A DNA stretch of 64,000 nucleotides from contig LSRX01000593.1 in the NCBI GenBank assembly GCA_001939145.1, forward strand, positions 373,513 through 437,512, given 5' to 3'. Source of the stretch: Symbiodinium microadriaticum (taxonomy: Eukaryota > Sar > Dinophyceae > Suessiales > Symbiodiniaceae). The notes below the pieces were generated by a model that was given only the letters and a program-made list of their open reading frames with translations, searched no databases and was not told the origin of the DNA. Of this stretch, positions 54,086-64,000 are shown piece after piece (positions within the stretch are counted from its first letter, which is position 1; each line of letters begins with the position of its first letter). The position numbers and the translations under genes were made by a program.

Positions 54086-54841
54086 GGTTTAGGATTTAGG
54101 GTTCAGGATATAGGATTGACGGTTTAGGGTTCAGGGCATAAGGTTTAGGGCTTAGGATTCAGGGTGCGATTTCTTTTTGACCTGAGCACAACTGCGATTG
54201 TCGTGGCGGCGAATGCCGCCATGATATCACCAACGATCGCAACAGTACCGCCGGTTAAGCTGAAATACAAGACTCATGACGGCGAAGAGAAGATCAATCT
54301 TGTCAACGATGTCACGCTATTCATCTGGCGGACCACGCCGAGCCAATTTTGCTCGCTGTTTTTGCTCACTTGCGCTGAGAAGTAGCTCCCGCTACGCTCG
54401 CGATAGTCCCGATATTGCCACATCTTTTGAATCGAGCACGGCTACTAACCCTACCACCTCAACTATGAAGACAGTATGCGCAATTTACAGTACTAAACTA
54501 GTTCAATTACATTGACGTCATGACGATCTGAGATACATTGAAAGATGATCTACGTGTCTGTATGGAGAAAGGCCAGCAACACTAAAGATAGTCCCCACCC
54601 TTCCACTCAGTCAATCAAAAACTGAGGTCCAGAGACTCTACATACACTTCCGCCGTGGGGGCCCTCAGGGGCCCACCCAAAACCTTAAACCCTAAACCCT
54701 AGGCCCTAAACCCTAAACCCTAGGCCCTCGGACATACAGCCTGTCTTGCCCTTACGAGGTATACCCCGAAAGCTTGAAGACCCCAGTCGGCATGTTTGGT
54801 GTGTGCCTGCCGTGTCCTTCCTGCCGGTGTATGCATGTGCT

Positions 54842-54945
54842 ACATATATACCTATATATACACCTATATCTATATCTATATATATATATATATGTATACA
54901 TATATATATATGTATATATATATATAGAGAGAGAGAGAGAGGTGG
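54842..54945. repeat. (TA)n, TATATC and (GA)n microsatellites
   Basis: ATATATACCTATATATAC through GAGAGAGAGAGAGAG. Confidence 0.95.
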
Positions 54946-56399
54946 CAGACACGTCCCGAGTTGAATGTTCTGTCTCTATTCTGAGGTGAGTCAGGCAGAG
55001 CGGACAGTAGGTAAGACTTGCTCGAATCATGCTAGTGCTGTGAACAAGATGAGCAGCCTTACCTGCACAACATGTGGTACTCCTACTATATTAATCAAAC
55101 TGTGACCATACAAGCATGCAATCTACTCACCATGTTTATTTGGTGGGTCTCTTCGAATTTAATATGTCATGATGGCGAAAGTCCGACTGGCAGGTCAACC
55201 CGTACTGGGGATATCAAGCACCTCCGCATGCCAGCCACATGTCGTACGCTTTATTTAATTTATGTTTTACACCTCTTTCCCTCCTGCCGGTGTCATAGGC
55301 TGTAGGGTTTTATATTGGTTTCGCAGTGCGGGGCGCAATGCCTACTGTGATCTCGAAATTCGCAAATCTTGCAAACTGAGCACTGCGCTTATGGGGTGCG
55401 GCCGCGTCGTACAATCGCAGCAAGCCTTGCCATCCATGGGAGATGCTTTCGTGCAGTCGTACATTGCTGTTGAAATACAGTCGGTATAGTAGGCACAAAC
55501 TACCTACTGGACTGGCATTCGGTCCATCATGTGATGCCTCACACAACATCGCGGAAACGTCACAAACCGCTTCCATGCCACTCAGCATTACCTCTAAAAG
55601 TATATCAGCACTTGCAGCTTGGGAGCTTTCGTTGGTGGCGACTGTCGCTACCTGCAGCATATGCAGACGCACAAAAATTTACAAGCGGGCCGCTAGCTTT
55701 CATCGGTGGGACGCCGGGAGGCTGCCAACTTCAAGCAGCTGAGCTTCCCGCCACTTCACCCCCCGCAGCATACAGGGAGCGGCGGTAGTTTATGGAACCT
55801 GTGTGGGTTGTGGGTGGATGAGGGTTGAGGGTTCTTTCGCTGGCGAATCATGAGGGAACCCTAAGGAATCATGTGTAAATAAGATGGCTAGTTATCCCGA
55901 CCCCTGTCCCTATAATACCATGAAGCATATTGAATTTCAACCGGGTTCTGGGGGATATTGCCGTCGAAGTATATGAGGACTTTCAAGCAATATGTTTACT
56001 GACAACTCCAACCCCTATACTATTCCTCGTACGGTTTGGGGGTCGGGGGTTAGGCTTAGTCAAACCCCTTCTTGCCTACGCTTAAGGCGACGGCCCTGCC
56101 GAGATAGGAGAAAGGAGCAACCGTCAGCTTATGTGCAGAAGATGCTCGACAAATGCATGGCATGGACTTCCTATCGGTGGCCACGGAAATCCTCAACCAC
56201 TGAAGCGAACGTAAACCTTGAACCCTGAAGCCCGCAAAACCCTGAATCCGGAACCCAAACACCGCTGAAGCGCCTACACCCTAAACCCTGGGTTCTGGAC
56301 GGCGTAGGGCAGGCCCGACTAGTTAAGAGATCATGGGACTTATTAACTTGGGCCACTAGGGTTGTAAATAAGGCGGCGCTGCCCAACAGAGTTGGATAT

Positions 56400-56560
56400 T
56401 GCTACTAAGTCTTCCCACCCCTAAAGCCCTAAACCCTAACACCCGAAAAACCCAAGCCCCAAAACCCTAAGCCCTGAAACCCCGAAAAACCTACGCCCTA
56501 AGCCCTAAGCCCTAAAAAGCCCGAAAAACCTAAGCCCTATAAGCCCTAAACCCTGAAGAC
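56400..56560. repeat. CCCTAAA / CCCTAAG array
   Basis: Degenerate units AAGCCCTAAACCCTAA, AAACCCGAAAAACC. Confidence 0.9.
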
Positions 56561-56562
56561 AC

Positions 56563-56631
56563 CGAGGTCCAGAAACCAAACAGCTCCGAGTCGCTTCCGA
56601 GGGCCGGCACTGGGAACTTTGAGCCTCGCGT
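56563..56631 (-). CDS. Exon-like island, unknown gene
   Basis: Minus strand: acceptor TCATCTCGACTTAG, 23 codons (KFPVPALGSDSELFGFWTS at the end), canonical donor GTGTCTTC. All minus frames are open; the phase 0 frame looks most natural. CCCTAAA left, TTTAGGG right. Confidence 0.45.
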
Positions 56632-56654
56632 CTAAGTCGAGATGACCGGATTTG

Positions 56655-56785
56655 TGATGCGGGGCTTTGGGGTTTTGGGGGTTTAGGGGGTTTAGGGGGT
56701 TTTAGGGGGTTTAGGGGGTTTAGGGGGTTAGGGGGTTTAAGGGGTTTAGGGTTTAGGGATTCGGGGTTAGGGTTTAGGGCGTTGG
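56655..56785. repeat. TTTAGGGGG / TTTAGGG array
   Basis: About 130 bp, right bracket of the 56563-56631 island. Confidence 0.95.
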
Positions 56786-57284
56786 GATGCTAACATAGGG
56801 GTCTGGAGCGACCTTAAGAAGAGGAATACTAACTGTTTCGACAGCTCCCTGTTCAGAGATCGAACTGGCGTTGAACGAACTTGGCGGTTCTTCGGGGGTC
56901 TATGGGCTCTGTTGATTCGAGCTGTACAAGATCTTATAGGGCTGTTAAGCGTCTATAGGTTATAAGTTTATAAGGATGTATACAGCTTGGGAACTCGCTC
57001 ATAAATAGCACGATAACATGAGCTAGTAAAGCACATCATGGGTTCAGGGCTTCTTTCGAGTTAAAGTATGGCACGTACAGTTTAGTGTCTTAGGGTTTAG
57101 TGTTGAGGTGCAGCAGATCTCATCGCACACTGAAGCCAGCGCCTGGTCCGCGTTCTCGCAAGTCAAACTGTCGCAGCGCCTTTGAAAACGCAGGCAAAGC
57201 AGAAGGCGCCACGCTGAACAACCAAGCGCAGACAAAGTTTGTGCAACAAGACCAGGAATCTATTCACATAAACAAAAACACAAT

Positions 57285-57600
57285 CCCCACACACACACAC
57301 ACCTCTACACACACACATGGCATTGTATATATACATATATAATATGTGTGTGTACATAAGTACAAACAACAAACAAACATACATACATACACACACGAAC
57401 AGAGACAAACAAACAAACAAACATGCATGCATACCTACACACATCCGTACATACATGCATACATACATACATGCATGCATACATACATACATACGGACAT
57501 ACGTAAGCTCATACCTACATACATACTTGCTTACATACTTATGTCCATACGAGCAAACAGACATAAATACATGCTTGCGTGCATACAGACAGACAGGCTG

Positions 57601-57644
<44 letters not shown>

Positions 57645-57660
57645 CGACAGTACGGTACGG
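57285..57660. repeat. (CA)n, (CATA)n, (ACAA)n and (CAGA)n microsatellites
   Basis: A run of tetranucleotide arrays ending in CAGACAGACAGACAG and a TACGGTACGG stretch; ORFs are repeat readings. Confidence 0.95.
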
Positions 57661-57856
57661 TACGGAACCGAACGGCACGGCCGGACGGATTGATTATGCA
57701 AACATGCGTCAGGTACGAACATACAAATATGCAAACAAGCAAGAGACATGCTTGTACCCCTGTATGCAGGCATGGATGTATGTATGCCTCTACACTTGTT
57801 TAACTCACTGTTTGTTGACTTGCATGTGCACGAGTATCTATCTTTATATGCACATG

Positions 57857-57962
57857 CACACACACACACACACACACGCATGCAGACCTTCGTACATGCA
57901 GCGCCTGTGTACATTTACACTTATATACGCATACATATATATATATATGTATATGTTTATTT
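57857..57962. repeat. (CA)n and (TA)n microsatellites
   Basis: CACACACACACACACACACG at 57858 and ATATATATATATGTATATG at 57935. Confidence 0.9.
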
Positions 57963-58589
57963 ATGTATATGCACACGAACACACCAAAACTGACTGACAC
58001 GTAGAAATACAGATCGACAGATCGATCCACAGATAGGTAGACAGATAGACAAATCGAGAGGCGCATAGAGCCACACGTAGGACAGGACAGATCGACCGAG
58101 TAGACAAACGGACGGATAACATGCGCAGTACAAAAAGATCAGCCTGTTTGGACCAGCAGTCTGCTCGAAAAACAATCTCTTGATGCCTCGTCGACGCCAG
58201 AAACCAAAAGCCGTGAATCATCAGGTGAAAAGCAGCACCTGATTAGGGTTTAGGGCTTAGGGGTTTAAGGGTTTAGGGTGCAGGAGCAGCCCAGCGGGGC
58301 TCCAACGTTGTGCTAGGGTTTAGGGTTTAGGGCTTAGGATTTAGGGTCAGGCTGGGGAGCGGAGCGGGCTTACTATCGGCCGCATGTTGAGATTCGATTT
58401 GTTTGCCTGGCTTCGGTGTGTGCATAGAATTCCTGCGCGAGTCAGAGAGCAGAAAGTCAAAGTCAAGACTGATCTCCTCAGAAAAGCCCTTCGGAAGCAC
58501 GAGGTCCGAAGTTCTCTCATCCCGTAAGGCGCCGACATGACCTTGGAAGCCAGCATTTCAGAGGTGACATGGTAGAATGCTCGTTGGTT

Positions 58590-58787
58590 GAGGAGTTTGG
58601 GGCTTCGGGGTTTGGAGTTTGGGGCTCAATGTTTTAGAGCTTGGGGTTGGGCACTGCCCTCCATACAGTAACAGTCTCTAATACGGCTGATGATCTAAAT
58701 CCTGCATTACCCACAACAAGGAACATACCATAATTCCCAGAGTTTAGGGTCCTTCATGCAATGCAGGATTTATATCATCAACAGTAT
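58590..58787. repeat. Duplicated segment ending in a family E element, copy 1
   Basis: AGGAGTTTGGGGCTTCGGGG through the family E right end; matches 59856-60062 over about 200 bases. Confidence 0.85.
58680..58787. mobile_element. MITE-like element, family E (copy 4)
   Basis: ATACGGCTGATGATCTAAATCC left, GGATTTATATCATCAACAGTAT right. Confidence 0.9.
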
Positions 58788-59209
58788 ATCGGCAATGACA
58801 TCATGCAGGCGGGGACCGTGTCACCCTTGCCAGCACATTTAGCTATCATTTCTGGGTATTTGGGACTAGCAGGAGCAGGGAACAACAAATTGCATGGATT
58901 CCTCAAAATTTGATCTGCTTCTGCCGAAACTGGCCCGCACAGTCGCGTTTTCCAATCTGCTTGTCCGTGTGTGCTTGAGTGTATGAGAACGGGAACAGAC
59001 GTCTCCTTCTGCTTCAACATATCATATGGCGCTTATAGTATCTTGTACTCCCTGCAGCCTTGACCGCAAAACCTGAGAACTAAATTCTAAAACCAAACCA
59101 AACCCTTACAGTATGATAATCCTGCTGGAACCTCTAACGATGACCGTTGCTTAGACACCCAGGTCATAACCCTACATGAATATCCTTCCATGCAGTAAGT
59201 CCTAAGCCC

Positions 59210-59328
59210 CACACCTTACACCCCTAAACCCCAAACAACTCTGCAACTCAAATCCCAAACCCCTAAACCCTAAACCCCTAAACTAAAGCCCTAAACCCTA
59301 AAACCCTAAAGCCCTAAAGCCCTAAAAC
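59210..59328. repeat. CCCTAAA array left of a WD40 exon
   Basis: CCCTAAA and CCCTAAAG units; in WD40 gene sense it follows the exon donor. Confidence 0.9.
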
Positions 59329-59410
59329 GCCAAGCCGCATTCAAGGTGTCCGTGTTGCAGCATGCGACCGGCTTCTGAGCGTTCAGAGAGGGATCACGCA
59401 GGTCCCAGAC
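59329..59410 (-). CDS. WD40 exon with VWDLRDPS
   Basis: 27 codons + 1, starting VWDLRDPSLNAQKPV. Acceptor CCTCCTGGTGCAG, donor GT (GTTTTAGG). Phase 0 from 61694. CCCTAAA left, TTTAGGG right. Confidence 0.88.
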
Positions 59411-62400
59411 CTGCACCAGGAGGATTCTCGGGGTTAAGGGTTTAGGGCTTTAGGGGGGTTAAGAGCTTAGGGCTTAGGGTTTAGGGGTTTAGGGGGGTTT
59501 AAGGGTTTAGGGGTTAGGGTTCTAGTGGTTTAGGGGTTTAGGGGCTTTAGGGTTTAGGCTGTTGGGTTTTAGGGGTTTAGGGCTTTAGGGTTTCGGGTTT
59601 TAGAATGGTTTAGAGGCCCCCGAAATTATGGACTCCTGACAGATCCCGTCTAAGGAACCCTTAAAGCAAGAGCCCTACTCTAACCGCTAGGGCCCCCTCT
59701 TCTCCGCCTGCGTAACTTCATAGATCCGAGGAGGGTTTGGAGTGTGGAGCTTTGGAGCTGGGGGTTTCGGATTCCTTTAGAGTTTGTGGTTCAGGGTTGT
59801 GGACTAAACCCTGAACCCTAAACCCCCCACGCTTTTTGGGGGGGTTTCGTTGGGGTTTAGGAGTTTGGGACTTCGGGGTTTGGAGTTTGGGGCTCAAGGT
59901 TTTAGAGCTTGGGGTTGGGCACTGCCCCCATACAGTAACAGTCTATAATAGGGTTGATGATCTAAACCCTGCAGTACCCATAATAAGGAATATAGCATAA
60001 CTCCCATAGTTTAGGGTCCTTAAGTTATTAAGGTAATGCAGGATTTAAATATCATCAACATTAGGGCTACTATTAAGGGCCGTATATTCCATATTATGAA
60101 TATTACTCAACTGTTACTGAGTGGGGGCAGTACCCAAGCGGGATTTAGAGCAGGGTTGCGTTGAGGGTTTAGGGTCTAAGGTTTAGTGTCTATGGTGAGA
60201 GGTTTCTACAGAGCTTTCTACAGAGGTTACTAGATGGCTTACCATCCAAAACTTCTACAAGGGGTTGAAGAAGGGCTATGAAGGTCACTATCAAAGTTTC
60301 TCGAGGTTTATTTTGAGTAAGCCTGTCTTTCAGATGTCTATAACAGCTTCTGCTCCCTATAAGGGTGTCTATAAGGCTGGCTGTAAGGGTTTCTTTCCAG
60401 ATTTCCATTGTCCGTAAAAGCTGGCATAAGGGTTTCCATGTGGGTCGTCGCAAGGCCTGCCTTTAAGCATTGTGATAAGGGTTCCTATGAAGGTTTAGGG
60501 TTTAGCAGTTACGGTTTGCTAGGACTCCTGATTCATGAACACCCTGTCATTTGATTGACTGAATGTTACTTGAGATCCTGACTATGATGCATGACTACAG
60601 AAAACTGCATGCTTCATGAGCCTACATTGCAGACGGATACCACGCTAAAGGACTTAAAAGCAAATCGGCTCCAAAGATTCGAGCAGTCTAAAGAAGCTCG
60701 AGCTGGTATCTGCCCTTCTTTGCTTCGATGTCCACTTCTGGCAATCAATGACATCCTAGTAAGCTCAGTCAGACTTTAAGGCATGCGCAAGGAAGCCTCC
60801 ACTTCAGGGGGCAATATAAAGGGGATCATACTAAGTGAAGTCTATGTTAGCTGTCCCTTGCTGAATGAACATGATCCCACCAGAGGTCGTAAATCAGGTT
60901 CCTACATGACCCTTACAAAACCCTTATGAAAACCTCCCCCCTATCAACACCACATTTATCACACTGAGAACTCCTTTGCTCATCAGGTTCCTACTTGAGC
61001 TAATGTAGGGACCACCGTAACAATGAGAATAGGGTTTAAAGGTATACTATACAAGAAGGAGCCCCCCAAAATAGCATAGGTAATTATTAAGGCCCCTATA
61101 TTCCGAGTTTGTCGAGGGCAGCAACCTGGAAGTTTCAGCCACAGAAACCTAGCTTTGTCCCTAAGGGCCTCCAAGGCAGGATCCTCGCTGCAAGGTTTCG
61201 GGTTGAGGGTTTAAAAGGGCTTAGGGTTTAGGGTTTATAGGGCTTAGGGTTTGGGCTTAGGGTTTAGAGTTTAGAGTTTAGGGCTTAGGGTTTAGGGCTT
61301 AGGGCTTTGAGTTTAGGGTTGACCCTAAACCCAAAAAGGACCCCCTAAAATTGAGAATCCCCGGAGGAAAACTCTGGCAAATCCGGGTGCCCCTTCGTGG
61401 CATCCTTAAAGGGAACCCCTAATAGGAACCCCTAAAACCCTAAACCTTAAACCCTAAACCCTGTTACACCCTAAACCTTAAAGGGAACCCCTAATAGGAA
61501 CCCCGAAACCCTAAACCCTAACCTTAAAGGGAACCCCTGAAAGGAACCCTAAACCCTAAAAACCTTAAAGGGAACCCCTAATAGGAACCCCGAAACCCTA
61601 AACCCTAACCTTAAAGGGAACCCCTGAAAGGAACCCTAAACCCTAAAAACCTTAAAGGGAACCCCGAAAAGGAATCCCTGGGGGCTCTGAGGCCTTGCAG
61701 GTGTGATCGAAGGACGCCGTTGCAAAGAGCTGCGGACTGAGTTTGTGCAGCGCGGGAGAGATGCGGAAGGAGCCCTCTTAAAAAAATCTGCCTTCCGGGT
61801 GAGTTTAGGGTTTTTTTGTTTGTTTGTTTTTTTTGGTCTTTTAGGGTTTTTTTGGGGGGCTTTAGGGGTTTAGGGTTTGGAGGTTTGGGAGTGGTTTGGG
61901 GGTTTAGGGCTGTTTTGGAGGGTTTAGGGGTTTAGGGCTTTAGGCGGGAAGGTTTTTCGGCTTTGGGGGTTGACGAGCACACAGTAGATCGGGTAGTTGA
62001 TAACTGGCTGCAAGCACAACAAGAAAGCGGAGCAAATGACCTTTGAAAGAATTAATTACCAATGACCAAAGAAGAGCCCAACACCCTCAGTTCAGGAATA
62101 CACTGAATACACCTTAAGCAATACATACTAGCATACATACTTAGATACACACACACACACATACGTACGTACGCACGTACGTACATACATGCATGCATAC
62201 ACGCATACATTAATTTCCCGATATGCACATACACACAATAGCATATTATACAGTAAAACATATACACATGTATAGTAAAACTTTGTATGCAAAACTTGGC
62301 GAGAAGGCTCTGGGCTCTTCGATGTCCGAAAGATTCTGAGGCCCGAGCGTTCGATGAGAAAAGCCTGAGCGCGGAGGCTTGTACGGTTTATAGGGTTTAG

Positions 62401-63844
62401 GTTTTACAGGGCTTATAGGGCTTATGGTTTACATTGTTATAGGGTTTAGGTTTTACAGGGCTTATAGGGCTTATGGTTTACATTGATTTATAGGGCTTAC
62501 CAACTTTGTAGGGCTTCTGGGGTTTAGCGTTTATAGGGCTTACGGCTCAGAAACGAGCTGTTCGAGCATGGAGGCGAGGTGGTTTGGCCAAGGGCCATGC
62601 GTGCTGCCTCAAGCCATCAGAGTTACTACGGATTGGAGTCAAGGGCTTAAGCTTAAGGGCTTCGGGTTCAGGGTTCTCTCCAAGCCAAGAGGCGTAGAAT
62701 ATTGATAAAGTTTTGGTGCAAATTCCGGAACGTCTTGATGCGCCGTCCTGGCAGGCATGCTGATGCAGACTAGGGGCCTGAAGCCTACACGACGCCCCTA
62801 AACTAGGCCCCAAGAAATGAACTCGAAGGGATCACTGGGTTCTTGTTAGGGAATTTTATTTAAGTTACCAAAATGGGATCTATAGTAGATAATATGATCT
62901 CTCTTTTATGGTGACTTGACTGACTTGAACTAAATCCCCGAACAAGAACGCAGTTCAGGTTAGGCCTTAACAAACAACCCCACAAGGCTAAAGACACAGA
63001 ATAGGGGGGCCTCAATCATTAGAGCAATGCTTTGGGAGGATATTGCATTAGTACATGGGGACTTGTTTGGGGGATACTTCTGCTATGCTCCTCTAGGAAG
63101 GATCCGAAGATCCCTACAGACGAAACCCAAGAAAACCAACAAAAGCAACAAAAAATAACTAGACCTACTACCCAAGAGCTGCAGAGTAAGGCAACCCTAA
63201 GCCCTGAACCTCTAACCCCTAAACCCTAATTCCTAAGTCGTCAGTCTGAACCCCATGAAGGATCCGAACGCCCGAAACCCTCTCATCGGCTGCCCATCTT
63301 GATCTGATTCAACAAGAATAAAGAAGCCATTAGGGTTCTGGGGTTTAGGGGCTTGGGGCTTAAGGCCTTTGGGTTTTTTCAAAGGCTTCTTGGGGTTTTA
63401 AAAGAAGTCGAGATCGACGGGCAACCCTGTCTTACAAGATTCGAGGTCTCTTCGGCAATGCAGAAAGGCACATGGGGCTTTCTGAAGATTCGGGTACCTG
63501 CTTTGGGTTATAACAAGGATCCTCTGCTACTCCGCTCCCTTTGATGAAGATGCTACTGGTACCCAGGGCGTTTTGTTTGACCCGGAATTCTCAAATACTG
63601 AACAAAATTTAATACACTGTACACTATACTGTCACATCATCATCATGTAAAGCCACAGTAAGCTACACTTCCGCAGCCCTTTGGCTGCCGGTCCAGTCAC
63701 GACGTCGTAGAGCCCAACATCGATGCAAAACCCGCTGGTCATGAAATAGTCATCTGTACCTCCAGAGTGCTCTACGCAAATAGAAGTAACGTGAGCAATA
63801 GAAGGCAAGATAAGCCGCAAAGAAGAGGAATGACGAAGTGGCGG
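59329..63844 (-). CDS. WD40-repeat protein, spliced from at least five exons
   Basis: Predicted beta-propeller scaffold protein. Exons (minus): 63844-63694, 62747-62694, 62364-62349 (16 nt), 61736-61694, 59410-59329. Joined in one frame they read DDYFMTSGFCIDVGLYDV, then VTG, RRIKTFRNLHQNFINILR, FSH, PQLFATASFDHTCK and VWDLRDPS. The last two form a classic blade end (A-S-x-D-x-x-x-K-x-W-D-L-R). The spacing resembles eukaryotic WD40 proteins with a FSHxxPxLFATASFD blade; I do not assign a specific orthologue. Donors: GA, GC, GC, GC, GT. Further blades should lie beyond both ends: the right end of the window cuts the 5' part and the 3' end after 59329 was not found. Introns carry family A, E and F elements and telomere-type arrays. 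Confidence 0.85.
59425..59605. repeat. TTTAGGG array right of the WD40 exon
   Basis: TTTAGGG, TTTAGGGG and GGGCTTTAGGG units over about 180 bp. Confidence 0.95.
59856..60062. repeat. Duplicated segment ending in a family E element, copy 2
   Basis: Matches 58590-58787: AGGAGTTTGGGACTTCGGGG, GCTTGGGGTTGGGCACTGCC, then family E (59949-60062). Confidence 0.85.
59949..60062. mobile_element. MITE-like element, family E (copy 5)
   Basis: GGTTGATGATCTAAACCCTG left, CAGGATTTAAATATCATCAA right; in a WD40 intron. Confidence 0.85.
61001..61103. mobile_element. MITE-like element, family A (copy 7)
   Basis: TAATGTAGGGACCACC left, ATTATTAAGGCCCCTATATT right; in the same WD40 intron. Confidence 0.85.
61195..61330. 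repeat. TTTAGGG / CTTAGGG array
   Basis: Units GGGTTTAGGGCTTAGGG, ending in a CCCTAAACCC turn at about 61322. Confidence 0.9.
61430..61672. repeat. Tandem CCTTAAAGGGAACCCC units with CCCTAAA
   Basis: About five copies of AACCTTAAAGGGAACCCC followed by TAATAGGAACCCC or TGAAAGGAACCC and CCCTAAACCC. A pair of about 85-bp blocks is repeated almost exactly. Confidence 0.9.
61694..61736 (-). CDS. WD40 exon with LFATASFDHTCK
   Basis: 1 + 14 codons: PQLFATASFDHTCK. Acceptor CACAAACTCAG, GC donor (GCCTCAG). An alternative start at 61776 (GSFRISPALHKLS added) keeps phase if the preceding exon extends to 62296. Confidence 0.85.
62150..62215. repeat. (CA)n and (CGTA)n microsatellite
   Basis: ACACACACACACATACGTAC to CATGCATGCATAC. 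Confidence 0.9.
62349..62364 (-). CDS. WD40 micro-exon (16 nt, FSH)
   Basis: GC + TTT TCT CAT CGA + AC between acceptor CTCCGCGCTCAG and GC donor (GCTCGG). It supplies FSHR between NILR and PQLFATASFD, as expected for this blade. The longer alternative 62364-62296 is open and in phase with the longer form of the next exon. Confidence 0.55.
62390..62500. repeat. Two tandem copies of a roughly 50-bp unit
   Basis: ATAGGGTTTAGGTTTTACAG and GGCTTATAGGGCTTATGGTT in each. Confidence 0.85.
62694..62747 (-). CDS. WD40 exon with KTFRNLHQNFINILR
   Basis: 2 + 17 codons + 1. Starts GA to complete Gly with the upstream exon. Acceptor ATGCCTGCCAG, GC donor (GCCTCTTGG). Confidence 0.85.
62834..62954. mobile_element. 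MITE-like element, family F (copy 2)
   Basis: CTGGGTTCTTGTTAGG left, GAACAAGAACGCAG right; TTTAAGTTACCAAAAT internal block as in 11718. Confidence 0.8.
63694..63844 (-). CDS. WD40 exon with DDYFMTSGFCIDVGLYDVVTG
   Basis: About 50 codons + 1, acceptor GTGTGCATTAG, GA donor (GACCGG) that makes VTG|RRIK with the next exon. Reads VTSICVEHSG and TSGFCIDVGLYDV. A later acceptor (ATTTGCGTAG, near 63771) is possible but would drop conserved-looking residues. Confidence 0.8.
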
Positions 63845-63885
63845 CTAATGCACACTGCAAGTCACCCTAAAGGCTGCAGAATGAT

Positions 63886-63925
63886 TAGGATTTAGGGGTT
63901 TAGGGTTTAGGGTTTTAGGGTTTCA
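63886..63925. repeat. TTTAGGG array near the window end
   Basis: TTTAGGGGTTTAGGGTTTAGG. Beyond it the minus strand reads FLAGDDRGQWILH after GCTCTTCGCTCAG (63988), perhaps the next WD40 exon, cut by the window. Confidence 0.8.
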
Positions 63926-64000
63926 TAAACTATATGAGTGCAATATCCATTGTCCCCGGTCGTCTCCGGCAAGAAAGGGGCATGTGCTGAGCGAAGAGCA

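Noticed and set aside
54174..54385. 73-codon plus ORF beginning RFLFDLSTTAIVVAANAAMI
   Set aside because: Hydrophobic start looks like a signal or membrane segment, but it emerges from a TTTAGGG-type repeat, with no splice or family support.
57163..58066. ORFs rich in YVCMYVC or QTDRQTD
   Set aside because: Readings of CATA and CAGA microsatellites.

Overview
The window looks like nuclear DNA of a dinoflagellate, most likely a Symbiodiniaceae-type genome. This is an inference from four things: interstitial telomere-type TTTAGGG/CCCTAAA arrays throughout; no long ORFs; short exons (30-170 nt) in long introns; and introns that open with GA or GC as often as GT, a splice-site habit reported for Symbiodiniaceae. 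I saw no rRNA, tRNA or CRISPR array. Every gene assigned by homology is on the minus strand, consistent with a one-directional gene cluster.

Two genes can be rebuilt exon by exon with matching reading phase. (1) A TKL-like protein kinase (about 20.3 to 10.6 kb, perhaps down to 9.06 kb) in at least 12 exons carries, in order, the glycine loop, VAVK, the alpha-C/HPNI segment, HGDLKPGN, DFG, APE and DIWSLG. (2) A WD40-repeat protein (63.84 to 59.33 kb) in five exons includes the WDLR motif. A weaker minus-strand coding block lies at 39.0-40.0 kb, and about 20 more exon-like islands (3.1, 3.3, 5.4, 22.0, 24.6, 26.5, 26.9, 30-33, 44.0, 48.0-48.3, 51.3, 52.0, 53.9 and 56.6 kb) have good splice sites but no recognised family.

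Layout. 1-2300 is an AT-rich block opening with TAATAG/TAATTAG repeats, unlike everything after it. 2.3-9 kb holds exon islands, unassigned ORFs and small inverted-repeat elements. 9-20.4 kb is the kinase gene, ended by a (CCCACA)n array and a gap base at 20815. 20.9-33 kb holds exon islands, many MITE-like elements and a 395-bp exact duplication beside gap bases. 33-43 kb is poorer in telomeric arrays and holds the 39-40 kb block and ATGT microsatellites. 44.8-47.3 kb is a cluster of trinucleotide microsatellites and a roughly 55-bp minisatellite. 48-57 kb holds exon islands, and 57.2-58.1 kb is microsatellite-rich. 58.6-64 kb is the WD40 gene.

The most notable structure is the relation of telomere-type arrays to exons. 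On the plus strand, exon islands are usually preceded by CCCTAAA and followed by TTTAGGG, so many introns carry inverted telomeric repeats near their two ends. At least seven families of short inverted-repeat elements also sit inside the introns.
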